Shown: positions 1 through 5,904, counted from the stretch's first letter. The stretch: DNA of 7,881 nt from CAZIGM01 sp964538675 (GCA_964538675.1 CAZIGM010000068.1:1-7881), one strand, 5' to 3'. Made by a program: numbers and translations. The notes: generated by a model from the letters alone, not told the origin.

Positions 1-73
1 ATTTTTTTGTGTCTAAAAAAGATAAATAATTTTTTTATTTCAAAGTAATTATCTATTTCTATGGAGGAACAAG

Positions 74-712
74 ATGAAAAAGAAATTAATTTTATTCTTA
101 TGTTTGTTTTTGTTATTAAATGTTGTAACCGTCTATGCTGGAACAGCTATTTATGGTTATTACTTTGAGTATGAAAAAGTTAAAGTTGTGATTGATGAAG
201 AAGAAGTTAAATCTAAAGTTCCTGCTTTTATTATTGAGGAAACGACTGTTATTCCTCTTAGAGCCATAGCAGAACGACTAGACGTTATTGTATTTTGGAA
301 CGATCAAGAAAAAACTGCTGAATTAATTCAACCAAATGTTAATATGCTATTTACTGCTAATCCAGTTTATGATAAAGATAATAAATCTTATGTTGTATAC
401 TCACCGTTTGGTAAGATTAATAAAAATCAACGATATCATTTTAACTTTCATGTTTTTTGTGAAGTAGATAATCTTCCATATGAAAATGTAGAAATTAAAG
501 TTGTATTAAAAGATCCCGACAATGAAATTATTCAGGATGGATATGCTCAAACTTTTGATGCTTCCGAGGAGAATAGTTTACAATATATTAACTTCTTTGA
601 GAATGTTGATTTTATTAAGACAGGGAATTATAAAGTTGAACTTCTATTAAAGAGTGAATCAACGAAAAATGAATTTAAGAAAATTGGTGAAAAACAAATA
701 TTAATTAAATAA
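74..712 (+). CDS. Secreted protein with copper amine oxidase N-terminal-like domain
   Basis: A 212-aa exported protein of unknown exact role. Residues 1-22 are a classic signal peptide: KKK, a Leu/Phe-rich core, then cleavage likely after VYA. Residues about 36-86 match the copper amine oxidase N-terminal-like ('stalk') domain, with the hallmark stretch TVIPLRAIAERLDV followed by VFW and KTAEL (about 58-84). In Firmicutes this domain is common in surface proteins that have no oxidase activity, and no catalytic oxidase domain is present here. Residues about 95-212 look like a beta-sandwich (for example TGNYKVELLL near the end), possibly Ig-like; this is inference. The ATG is preceded by GGAGG (63-67) at good spacing. 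A terminator follows at 777-809. The next gene, an M23 peptidase, is also an envelope protein. The family call is firm, the function unknown. Confidence 0.8.
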   Translation: MKKKLILFLCLFLLLNVVTVYAGTAIYGYYFEYEKVKVVIDEEEVKSKVPAFIIEETTVIPLRAIAERLDVIVFWNDQEKTAELIQPNVNMLFTANPVYDKDNKSYVVYSPFGKINKNQRYHFNFHVFCEVDNLPYENVEIKVVLKDPDNEIIQDGYAQTFDASEENSLQYINFFENVDFIKTGNYKVELLLKSESTKNEFKKIGEKQILIK

Positions 713-743
713 TTGTTAATAATCTCTGATAAAATTTAATTTA

Positions 744-772
744 TATACAAATAATGATAAAATACATATAAT
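744..772 (+). promoter_or_regulatory. Possible sigma-A promoter upstream of the M23 peptidase gene
   Basis: TATACA (744-749), a 17-base spacer, then a perfect TATAAT (767-772). Transcription would start near 779, inside the hairpin at 777-809, so this would be a promoter only if that hairpin is a leader or attenuator. In such AT-rich sequence a chance match is quite possible. No better promoter was seen for the gene at 862. Confidence 0.3.
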
Positions 773-776
773 ATCC

Positions 777-809
777 AAAGTCGCTCCTAAAGACGGGTTC
801 GACTTTTTT
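777..809 (+). terminator. Rho-independent terminator after the stalk-domain gene
   Basis: The stem AAAGTCG (777-783) pairs with CGACTTT (800-806), and a run of six T (804-809) follows. The 16-nt loop is large but contains further CC/GG pairing potential. It lies 64 bases after the stop codon at 710-712 and 52 bases before the TTG of the next gene, so it most simply ends the first transcript. Confidence 0.7.
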
Positions 810-861
810 GATTGCATTTTGATATGACATATGTTTATCCAATAGATAAGGAGAATAATCT

Positions 862-1995
862 TTGAAAGCCAAAATAATATTTATTCTACTATTTTTAATA
901 ATGTTAGTTATAGGCAGTATTTTTTTTAGTACGTTTAATCTTAATCATGAAGATAATTATATTACTAATGATCATGATTTAAAAATAGATGATTTATTAA
1001 ATCCGGATAGTAATATCTCACCGCAACCAAAAGGTGAAAAAATAGCTGTCTATAATATAAATAATGAGCATATGTTTTCACTTGATGAGTTTTATTCTAT
1101 TTATAATATGGAGTGGCAGTATGACTATTTTGAAGGTACGATTGAATTGAAAGATACTTATCATACTTATTATTTTCTAAAAGGAACTTCTGTTATTGCA
1201 GAAGATGGGATATATTTACCCTATGAATCTAAAATGTATACAGACAAGGATAATAATGTGTTTATTAATTTAGATATCTTAGAAGATGTATTTAATTATG
1301 ATTATAATTCCATTGAGGGAGAAGAGGCAATAGAAGTTTTTGCACTAGATGATTCATCCGTTACCGAAAACAAATCATATCTCAAGTTTGAAAATCAATT
1401 TCCAAATATGACTGAAGAAGATATGATTGAATATTTATCTTTTCTTTCAGTCCCATTACAAGGTGCACATATTACTTCTCGTGATTCTCAAATGCCTGGG
1501 GCTCCAAGAGATTACCGTAATGGTACACATGAGGGAATTGATTGGTACGCAGGTACAACTGGAATAAACATAGATAAAGATACCCCTATCTTATCAATGG
1601 CTGATGGAATTGTTGTTAGGGCTGATTATGATTATGTAGAATTAAGCAATGCGGAAAGAGATGAAATTTTAGGAATTGCCGCTAATTCAGATCATACGCC
1701 ACAATATATTCTTGATAAATTAAGAGGAAGAACTGTATGGATACAATATGATAATGGAGTTATGGTTCGCTATGCTCATTTGTCAAGAATTGCTGAAAAT
1801 ATTAAAGTTGGTGCGATAGTTAATAGTGGTGACACAATCGGTTATGTTGGAAATTCAGGTACTAGTTATGGTGTAGAAGAAAATGATGTGGGGTTACATT
1901 TACATTCGGATATTTTAATATATAACAATTTGTTTTGGGAACATTTTGATAATAATCAGATAAGATTAATATTAGAAACTCTTTTTCCCGAATAG
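862..1995 (+). CDS. Membrane-anchored M23 family metallopeptidase
   Basis: A 377-aa LytM/M23-type zinc endopeptidase, expected to cut peptidoglycan cross-bridges outside the membrane. Residues about 4-24 form one hydrophobic segment (signal anchor or signal peptide). Residues about 60-165 are a poorly conserved region with short 'iYLPYES...FINLDILEDVF...YD' units that resemble a degenerate copper-amine-oxidase stalk domain, as in the gene before it (inference). The M23 domain covers about 195-355. HEGID gives zinc ligands H223 and D227, YAHLS gives catalytic H306, and LHLHSD gives H346 and zinc ligand H348. All expected active-site residues are present, so it should be active. An insertion of about 35 residues (255-290) separates two beta strands of the domain. 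The start is TTG, chosen because AAGGAG (848-853) lies 8 bases upstream. No other gene is obviously in its operon. Confidence 0.9.
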   Translation: MKAKIIFILLFLIMLVIGSIFFSTFNLNHEDNYITNDHDLKIDDLLNPDSNISPQPKGEKIAVYNINNEHMFSLDEFYSIYNMEWQYDYFEGTIELKDTYHTYYFLKGTSVIAEDGIYLPYESKMYTDKDNNVFINLDILEDVFNYDYNSIEGEEAIEVFALDDSSVTENKSYLKFENQFPNMTEEDMIEYLSFLSVPLQGAHITSRDSQMPGAPRDYRNGTHEGIDWYAGTTGINIDKDTPILSMADGIVVRADYDYVELSNAERDEILGIAANSDHTPQYILDKLRGRTVWIQYDNGVMVRYAHLSRIAENIKVGAIVNSGDTIGYVGNSGTSYGVEENDVGLHLHSDILIYNNLFWEHFDNNQIRLILETLFPE

Positions 1996-2008
1996 TCAGT
2001 AATTGAAT

Positions 2009-2028
2009 ATAAAGCCGAACTTTATTTT
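2009..2028 (+). terminator. Weak terminator candidate after the M23 gene
   Basis: ATAAAG (2009-2014) pairs with CTTTAT (2020-2025) around a CCGAA loop, with TTTT running to 2028. The stem is short and AT-rich, so termination may be inefficient. A small odd palindrome, AGGAGTCTCCT (2031-2041), follows and could add structure. Confidence 0.35.
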
Positions 2029-2082
2029 GAAGGAGTCTCCTAAATTCATTCTTCCCACTTATCAAATCTGTATAAAAAGTAA

Positions 2083-2113
2083 TGGACAAGTTAGTTTAGT
2101 TTTGTGATATAAT
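2083..2113 (+). promoter_or_regulatory. Extended -10 promoter for the DUF1292 gene
   Basis: TGATATAAT (2105-2113) is a perfect TATAAT with the extended -10 TG. A -35-like TGGACA (2083-2088, one mismatch to TTGACA) sits at a long 19-base spacing, which the extended -10 would compensate. The predicted start is near 2120, leaving a leader of about 75 bases before the ATG at 2194. Confidence 0.65.
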
Positions 2114-2193
2114 CAATGGGTATTATTAAATTGATTAGATATATTATAGTTTTCTAGGATATTTTAAATATTTAAAAGAAATGGGGTAATAGT

Positions 2194-2496
2194 ATGTGTG
2201 ATGGGCATGATCATTGCGGGTGCGAAGATCACAATGAAGAACATGAGCATAAAGTGTTGTTAGTTGATGAGAGTGGTCAAGAAAAAGAGTTTACAATTGT
2301 AACTGTTTTTGAAGTTAGTGAGAAAGAATATGCCGTTTTAGTTTCATCTGATTCTAGTGAAGATGAAGAAGGAGTAATTTTGCGTATTGATGAAGAAGAT
2401 GGCGAGGAATTTCTTGTAGATATTGAAGATGAAGAAGAATGGGATAAAGTATTAACAATATATCAGCAATTGATTGATGAAGAGAATAATGAATAA
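2194..2496 (+). CDS. DUF1292 family protein with His/Cys-rich N-terminus
   Basis: A 100-aa, strongly acidic cytosolic protein of the DUF1292 (YrzB-like) family, whose function is unknown. The family core runs from about residue 20 to 97: a short beta-rich 'VLLVDESGQEKEFTIVTVFEV.EKEYAVLV' followed by an acidic tail typical of the family. The first 19 residues are unusual. They hold Cys 2, 8 and 10 and His 5, 7, 13, 17 and 19, a plausible metal-binding patch. The ATG is preceded by a GGGGT ribosome binding site (2183-2187) rather than a full GGAGG. In Bacillus the relatives sit beside the Holliday-junction resolvase gene yrrK, but here the gene stands alone with its own promoter. Family call good, function unknown. 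Confidence 0.85.
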   Translation: MCDGHDHCGCEDHNEEHEHKVLLVDESGQEKEFTIVTVFEVSEKEYAVLVSSDSSEDEEGVILRIDEEDGEEFLVDIEDEEEWDKVLTIYQQLIDEENNE

Positions 2497-2502
2497 AAAT
2501 AA

Positions 2503-2522
2503 ATAGCGCCTTTAGGCGCTAT
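2503..2522. terminator. Hairpin between DUF1292 and CBS genes, lacking a T-tract on +
   Basis: Perfect 8-bp stem ATAGCGCC (2503-2510) and GGCGCTAT (2515-2522) with a 4-base TTTA loop. On the + strand it is followed directly by the repeat element, not by T residues. On the minus strand it is followed by TTATTTTTATT, a usable T-tract for transcripts coming from the CBS gene. It is therefore a good terminator leftwards and only a partial one rightwards. Confidence 0.6.
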
Positions 2523-2652
2523 CAGACTGTATAAAATGTCCGATTTCTGCGTTACTGCTTAAATCTACGGTACTCACTTACGTTAAGTAAGCTCCGTTCC
2601 TGCGATTATAAGCGTGCCTTGAACTAGAACATTTTCTACAGTCTGTTTTTTT
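2523..2652. repeat. Structured intergenic repeat, unit 1 (nested hairpin plus T7)
   Basis: The terminal inverted repeats are CAGACTGTATAAAATGT (2523-2539) and ACATTTTCTACAGTCTG (2629-2645), 17 bp with one mismatch. Nested inside are GCTTAAATC (2557-2565) with GATTATAAGC (2604-2613, one bulge), ACGG (2567-2570) with CCGT (2594-2597), and CTTAC (2577-2581) with GTAAG (2587-2591). T7 follows (2646-2652). The whole unit can fold as one long interrupted hairpin ending in a U-tract. Positions 2546-2652 are identical to 2667-2773. It encodes no protein. It could be a MITE-like element, a repeated terminator or a small RNA. Confidence 0.85.
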
Positions 2653-2655
2653 GTT

Positions 2656-2773
2656 AAAATGCTCTATCTGCGTTACTGCTTAAATCTACGGTACTCACTT
2701 ACGTTAAGTAAGCTCCGTTCCTGCGATTATAAGCGTGCCTTGAACTAGAACATTTTCTACAGTCTGTTTTTTT
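2656..2773. repeat. Structured intergenic repeat, unit 2 (tandem copy)
   Basis: Positions 2667-2773 repeat 2546-2652 without a mismatch (107 bp, period 121 bp). The left terminal arm is lost and replaced by GTTAAAATGCTCT, so only AAAATG(C)TCT can pair with the right arm. That right arm (2750-2766) is intact and could instead pair with the left arm of unit 1. The T7 run (2767-2773) supplies the first two plus-strand bases (TT) of TTA 2772-2774, the stop codon of the CBS gene. The perfect identity suggests recent tandem duplication. Confidence 0.85.
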
Positions 2774-3410
2774 AGACTTTATCTTCATCCATTTTAATAA
2801 CTTTTAAACCGTGCGTTTCTAAATCACTTATAAATTTATCTTTCTGGTCAGTGAAATTTATTTTTAGTAGAACTCTTCGATTAAATCGTTCTCCAGCATC
2901 AAAAGCTAAAGCTGTAATTACATTTATATGATAGTTATGAGCATATTTTAGTATTTTTTCTAATCTTCCTTCCATTTCAGGGACTCCAATTAATAGACGT
3001 ATGCCAGGAACATTAATGCCAAATGAAGTTTCCAACGTATGTGTTATATCCTTCCTTTTTACAATTCCTAAAAGATGATTTTCATCGTCAACGATTGGTA
3101 CGAAAGGGTAACGAACAATAATTGATAGTGTCTCCTCAAAAAAATTATTCAAATTTAAAGGCTTTATATAGGTAATTGCTTGTATTATAGTTTCATTTTT
3201 TAATTCATTGTAAGATTTAAAAAGACCTTTTTCAAAAAGTTCAAAGAGACTTTCTTTTGATAAAATCCCCAAGAAAAATCCATTTCTATCAATAACAGGT
3301 ATGCTTTTCAAATTATTATCTTTCAATATTTTTATAGCATCCTCAACTATATAATCATCATTCAATATTACTAAGTCTTCAACATATGTAATACAATTTC
3401 TGATAAACAT
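2772..3410 (-). CDS. CBS-domain pair protein with C-terminal ACT-like domain
   Basis: A 212-aa soluble protein predicted to sense a nucleotide or other small ligand. Residues about 1-60 and 70-127 are two CBS motifs ('DDYIVEDAIKILKDNNLKSIPVIDRNGFFLGILSKESL' and 'FVPIVDDENHLLGIVKRKDI'), which together form a Bateman module. Residues about 137-207 ('IRLLIGVPEMEGRLEKILKYAHNYHINVITALAF...LLKI') look like an ACT domain. The length and order are those of AcuB-like CBS-ACT proteins, but no acetoin gene is nearby, so I do not use that name. AMP-type or cyclic dinucleotide binding is possible for CBS pairs in general and cannot be decided here. The ATG is preceded by a GGGGGG ribosome binding site on the minus strand. 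The gene diverges from the polymerase operon. Its TAA overlaps the end of the tandem repeat. Confidence 0.85.
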   Translation of the reverse strand: MFIRNCITYVEDLVILNDDYIVEDAIKILKDNNLKSIPVIDRNGFFLGILSKESLFELFEKGLFKSYNELKNETIIQAITYIKPLNLNNFFEETLSIIVRYPFVPIVDDENHLLGIVKRKDITHTLETSFGINVPGIRLLIGVPEMEGRLEKILKYAHNYHINVITALAFDAGERFNRRVLLKINFTDQKDKFISDLETHGLKVIKMDEDKV

Positions 3411-3507
3411 TTTGTTCCCCCCTATTTATATTTGACTCTATTTATATACGCTAATAATTATCTAATTCCTGCATTAATGTGTAAGATATATGGTAAAATA
3501 ATAAGCG

Positions 3508-3521
3508 CGAACATGTGTTCT
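3508..3521 (+). promoter_or_regulatory. LexA (DinR) SOS box
   Basis: CGAACATGTGTTCT fits the Bacillus LexA/DinR consensus CGAACRNRYGTTYC at 13 of 14 positions, with both GAAC and GTTC half-sites perfect. It lies about 20 bases upstream of a TATAAT (3541-3546), where the -35 region would be, so bound LexA would block polymerase. It predicts DNA-damage induction of the downstream polymerase and YolD genes. Confidence 0.85.
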
Positions 3522-3540
3522 AAAAATCTAAGAAATAGGA

Positions 3541-3546
3541 TATAAT
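3541..3546 (+). promoter_or_regulatory. -10 element of the SOS operon
   Basis: A perfect TATAAT. At 17-base spacing the -35 is the poor TTCTAA (3518-3523), overlapping the LexA box. Predicted start is near 3553, giving a leader of about 26 bases. Confidence 0.6.
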
Positions 3547-3578
3547 AAGATATATAATATAAATAGTGAGTGATCATA

Positions 3579-4817
3579 ATGAGTAAAAAAAGAAGGACAA
3601 TATTTTTAGTAGACATGCAAAGTTTTTATGCTTCAGTTGAGGAAGCTTCAAATCATAAACTAGCTGGTAAAATAGTAGTGGTATGTGGTGATCCTAATAA
3701 AAGGCATGGAATTACTTTAGCAGCAAACCCAAAAGCCAAAAAAGCTGGTATAAAAACAGGTATGCCTGTGTGGGAAATAAGAAATCGCTGTCCAGATGCT
3801 ATTTTTGTCAAGCCCCATATGAGTAAATATATTAGTGCTTCATTACAAATAACAGAAATATTAAATCAATTTACTGATAATGTAGAAATATTTTCGATTG
3901 ATGAGCAATTTTTGGATGTTACTGATGTTCTGTTTTTTTTTGGCGAACCTGAGTATATTGCTGAGATGATACAACAAAAAATCTGGAATGAAGTGGGCGT
4001 GCGAGCAAAAGTGGGGATTGGGGAAAACAAAATTCAAGCTAAGATGGCCTGTGATAATTTTGCAAAAAAAAACAATGATGGAATTTTTAAATTGAATCAC
4101 AAGAATTACAAACAGTATACTGGGCCATTATCTATTGATAGTCTATTTGGAGTAGGAAGTAAAATGAAACGCAATTTGGAACGGATAGGTATTTATACTA
4201 TAGAAGATTTAGCAAAACGTTCATTGTTGGATTTAAAAAAAAGATGGGGAGTTACGGGACACGTTTTATGGCTAAGTGCACAAGGTATTGACTATTCTCC
4301 TGTTGTAAATAATTCTACTCAATTGCACAAAAGTGTTGGTAATAGTATTACATTACCGAAGGATTATGATAGACAAGATGATATTGAAGTAATTCTGCTT
4401 GAATTATCTGAGGAAGTATGTCGTAGAACTAGAATGATTGGTAAAAAAGGAAAAACAATTAATGTTACTGTACGAGGGGCAGACTTTAAACAGCCAACAG
4501 GATTTAATAGACAGATAACCTTACCTTTTTCATCAGATGAAACAATGGAAATTTATAAAGGAGCACAAAGATTATTCGACGAATTTTGGGATCGTAAACC
4601 TATAAGAAGTATTGGTGTAAGTTTAACTCAATTAGAGAATTTAGATGAAATTCAACTAGACCTTTTTACAAATGTAATTAAGAAGAAACAATTGGGTAAA
4701 GTGATGGATGAGATCAGAGAACATTATGGTAAGACGGCTATTTTTAGGGCTTCATCGTTACTACCTCAAGGTTTATTGTTTGATAGAGCAACTAAAATAG
4801 GGGGACACGAAAAATGA
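3579..4817 (+). CDS. Y-family DNA polymerase, UvrX/YqjW type
   Basis: A 412-aa translesion DNA polymerase of the DinB/UmuC superfamily, the right length for the Bacillus UvrX/YqjW branch. Numbering is from ATG 3579. Palm residue D12 lies in LVDMQSFYASVE with steric-gate Y17, and the second metal-binding motif is SIDE (106-109). A helix-hairpin-helix region lies at about 187-215 (LFGVGSKMKRNLERIGIYTIEDL). The little-finger domain covers about 245-360. QLDLF (359-363) is a textbook beta-clamp binding motif. The catalytic residues are all present. I prefer this ATG over an in-frame GTG at 3570, because GTGAGTGAT (3566-3574) overlaps that GTG and can pair with the 16S 3' end as the ribosome binding site. 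A LexA box precedes the gene, and the YolD-like gene overlaps its stop by 4 bases. Confidence 0.93.
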   Translation: MSKKRRTIFLVDMQSFYASVEEASNHKLAGKIVVVCGDPNKRHGITLAANPKAKKAGIKTGMPVWEIRNRCPDAIFVKPHMSKYISASLQITEILNQFTDNVEIFSIDEQFLDVTDVLFFFGEPEYIAEMIQQKIWNEVGVRAKVGIGENKIQAKMACDNFAKKNNDGIFKLNHKNYKQYTGPLSIDSLFGVGSKMKRNLERIGIYTIEDLAKRSLLDLKKRWGVTGHVLWLSAQGIDYSPVVNNSTQLHKSVGNSITLPKDYDRQDDIEVILLELSEEVCRRTRMIGKKGKTINVTVRGADFKQPTGFNRQITLPFSSDETMEIYKGAQRLFDEFWDRKPIRSIGVSLTQLENLDEIQLDLFTNVIKKKQLGKVMDEIREHYGKTAIFRASSLLPQGLLFDRATKIGGHEK

Positions 4818-5146
4818 GAAGAGATAATCTTTTGTGGACTGGAAGTCGTATGATGTTAGCAGAACACCGTCAATTATTAAATGAAAAAATCAATGATCAA
4901 AAAGATGAATATGATATAAAACGAGTATATGATGAACAACAATCAAACGAATGGCAAAAAATATGGAATGAGTCAATTAATAATAATTTTGAGGTTGTAA
5001 TAAAATTAAATAATAGATTATCAAAAAAAGTTACAGGGAAAATTGTTGATTGGAATCTAGAACAAGAATTTTTTTATTTACAGTTAAAAAATGGAGAAAA
5101 ACTGAAGATATTAGTTAGTGAAATTAATGATTTAATAATAAAATGA
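4814..5146 (+). CDS. YolD-like protein
   Basis: A 110-aa protein of the YolD-like family, usually encoded directly downstream of UvrX/YqjW-type polymerases; its biochemical role is not established. Residues 8-22 (WTGSRMMLAEHRQLL) match the family signature of W, MML and EH. The C-terminal half (about 58-108) is predicted beta-rich: FEVVIKL, KVTGKIVDWN, EFFYLQL, KLKILVSEIND. The start ATG overlaps the polymerase stop as ATGA (4814-4817), so translation is probably coupled. It should share the LexA-controlled promoter. It ends about 20 bases before the expanded repeat element. The operon suggests a partner or regulator of the polymerase (inference). Confidence 0.88.
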   Translation: MRRDNLLWTGSRMMLAEHRQLLNEKINDQKDEYDIKRVYDEQQSNEWQKIWNESINNNFEVVIKLNNRLSKKVTGKIVDWNLEQEFFYLQLKNGEKLKILVSEINDLIIK

Positions 5147-5149
5147 AGA

Positions 5150-5408
5150 AAAGCATAGGCTGCTGAAAATGTTCTAGTTCAAGGCACGCTTAAATCTAGG
5201 AACGGAACTTACATTTAGCATAAGTATATGTAGTTTACGCTAGTGCGACATAGCACGACTTATGCTAAAGCATAATAGCGTTACTTGTGCACTTTGTGTA
5301 CTTTTGGGAGTTACCTTTCTTCCGTATTTTACTTATTAAGAAAAAGGTAACGGACATCGTGAGTACGTTGTAAACTACATATACTACCAGTAACGAAGAA
5401 AATGTTCT
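5150..5408. repeat. Expanded, diverged member of the structured repeat family
   Basis: Positions about 5165-5206 are the reverse complement of the right part of the units at 2523-2773 (GAAAATGTTCTAGTTCAAGG..., then GGAACGGA). The far end, CAGTAACG (5388-5395), matches their left part (CGTTACTG). The middle is replaced by about 180 bp rich in inverted repeats: AGTATATGTAGTTTAC (5223-5238) with GTAAACTACATATACT (5370-5385), TTAGCATAAGT (5215-5225) with ACTTATGCTAA (5258-5268), CGTTACT (5279-5285) with AGTAACG (5389-5395), and GTTACCTTT (5310-5318) with AAAGGTAAC (5343-5351). GAAAATGTTCT occurs at both ends as a direct repeat (5165-5175, 5398-5408). No convincing ORF is present. Confidence 0.75.
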
Positions 5409-5662
5409 TACACCTTAGAATTTTTCTCTTTTTTTGTATTAGTATTATCCGCTTCAGAATCTAATTGATTACCATAATTATCTAGGGTTACGTCATGCAT
5501 AGGATGCATAAATGTTCCACCTGCAGGAGACGACATTCTCATATCGAGATTTTCATTATTGTCGTTTTTATCTAAATCATCAACGTTTTTAGGTGTGTAA
5601 TATTTTTGCATGTCATCAATATTCCATATTTTATTTGTTTCTTTAGATTTGTTTTTGTTCAT
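5408..5662 (-). CDS. Small hydrophilic protein of unknown function, possibly sporulation-linked
   Basis: An 84-aa protein I do not recognise. It has no signal peptide or membrane segment and is dominated by Asn, Asp, Lys and Glu. The distinctive part is about residues 48-66, SSPAGGTFMHPMHDVTLDN, flanked by low-complexity charged tails that are probably disordered. The ATG at 5662 is chosen because GGAGG (5671-5675 on the minus strand) lies 8 bases upstream. A longer TTG reading at 5677 would overlap that site and is unlikely. Upstream is a sigma-G-like promoter (5696-5726), hinting at forespore expression. The TAA (5408-5410) abuts the expanded repeat. The clear ribosome binding site supports a real gene; function unknown. 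Confidence 0.65.
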   Translation of the reverse strand: MNKNKSKETNKIWNIDDMQKYYTPKNVDDLDKNDNNENLDMRMSSPAGGTFMHPMHDVTLDNYGNQLDSEADNTNTKKEKNSKV

Positions 5663-5695
5663 AAATTTAACCTCCAAAATTGAATAAGATAAGTT

Positions 5696-5726
5696 TAGTA
5701 TTATTATTTTTACCTTAATTTATTCT
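5696..5726 (-). promoter_or_regulatory. Sigma-G/sigma-F-like promoter candidate
   Basis: On the minus strand, AGAATA (5726 to 5721), an 18-base spacer, then AATACTA (5702 to 5696). These match the Bacillus sigma-G consensus TGAATA and CATACTA at 5 of 6 and 6 of 7 positions. Predicted start is near 5689, leaving a short leader with GGAGG before the ATG at 5662. AT-rich background makes a chance match possible, and no good sigma-A alternative was seen. Confidence 0.35.
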
Positions 5727-5771
5727 TGTGATGTGTCAGACTTATAAGATTGGAAGTAGTAAATATATAAA

Positions 5772-5800
5772 TTGTGATAAATATAAGAATATGTTAAAAT
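5772..5800 (+). promoter_or_regulatory. Sigma-A promoter for the alpha/beta hydrolase gene
   Basis: TTGTGA (5772-5777), a 17-base spacer, and TAAAAT (5795-5800) preceded by TG in the extended -10 position (5792-5793). Predicted start is near 5807, leaving a leader of about 98 bases before the GTG at 5905. No riboswitch was recognised in that leader. Confidence 0.6.
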
Positions 5801-5904
5801 TTAGCTTAACAGAGTGAGTGATAAAAATTATTTTCTTCAGACTTAATGAAATTTAAATACATAAAATGAATATTAATAATTTTATAATTAAATGGAGGAG
5901 TAAA

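Noticed and set aside
777..806. GGGTTCGA inside the hairpin considered as a tRNA T-arm
   Set aside because: No acceptor, D or anticodon stem can be formed around it; it is part of a terminator-like hairpin.
1862..2089. Minus-strand 75-codon ORF overlapping the end of the M23 gene
   Set aside because: It lies largely antisense to the conserved M23 active-site region, has no clear ribosome binding site and resembles no known protein.
2546..2773. Two long repeats considered as a CRISPR array
   Set aside because: The repeats are 107 bp with only about 14 bases between them, there are just two copies, and no cas genes are present.
3861..4100. Minus-strand 79-codon ORF inside the polymerase gene
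   Set aside because: It is wholly antisense to the conserved SIDE-motif region of the polymerase; an open frame by chance in AT-rich sequence.
5866..5904. ATG at 5866 as the hydrolase start
   Set aside because: It has no ribosome binding site, whereas the GTG at 5905 has GGAGG 6 bases upstream and fits the family's usual N-terminus.
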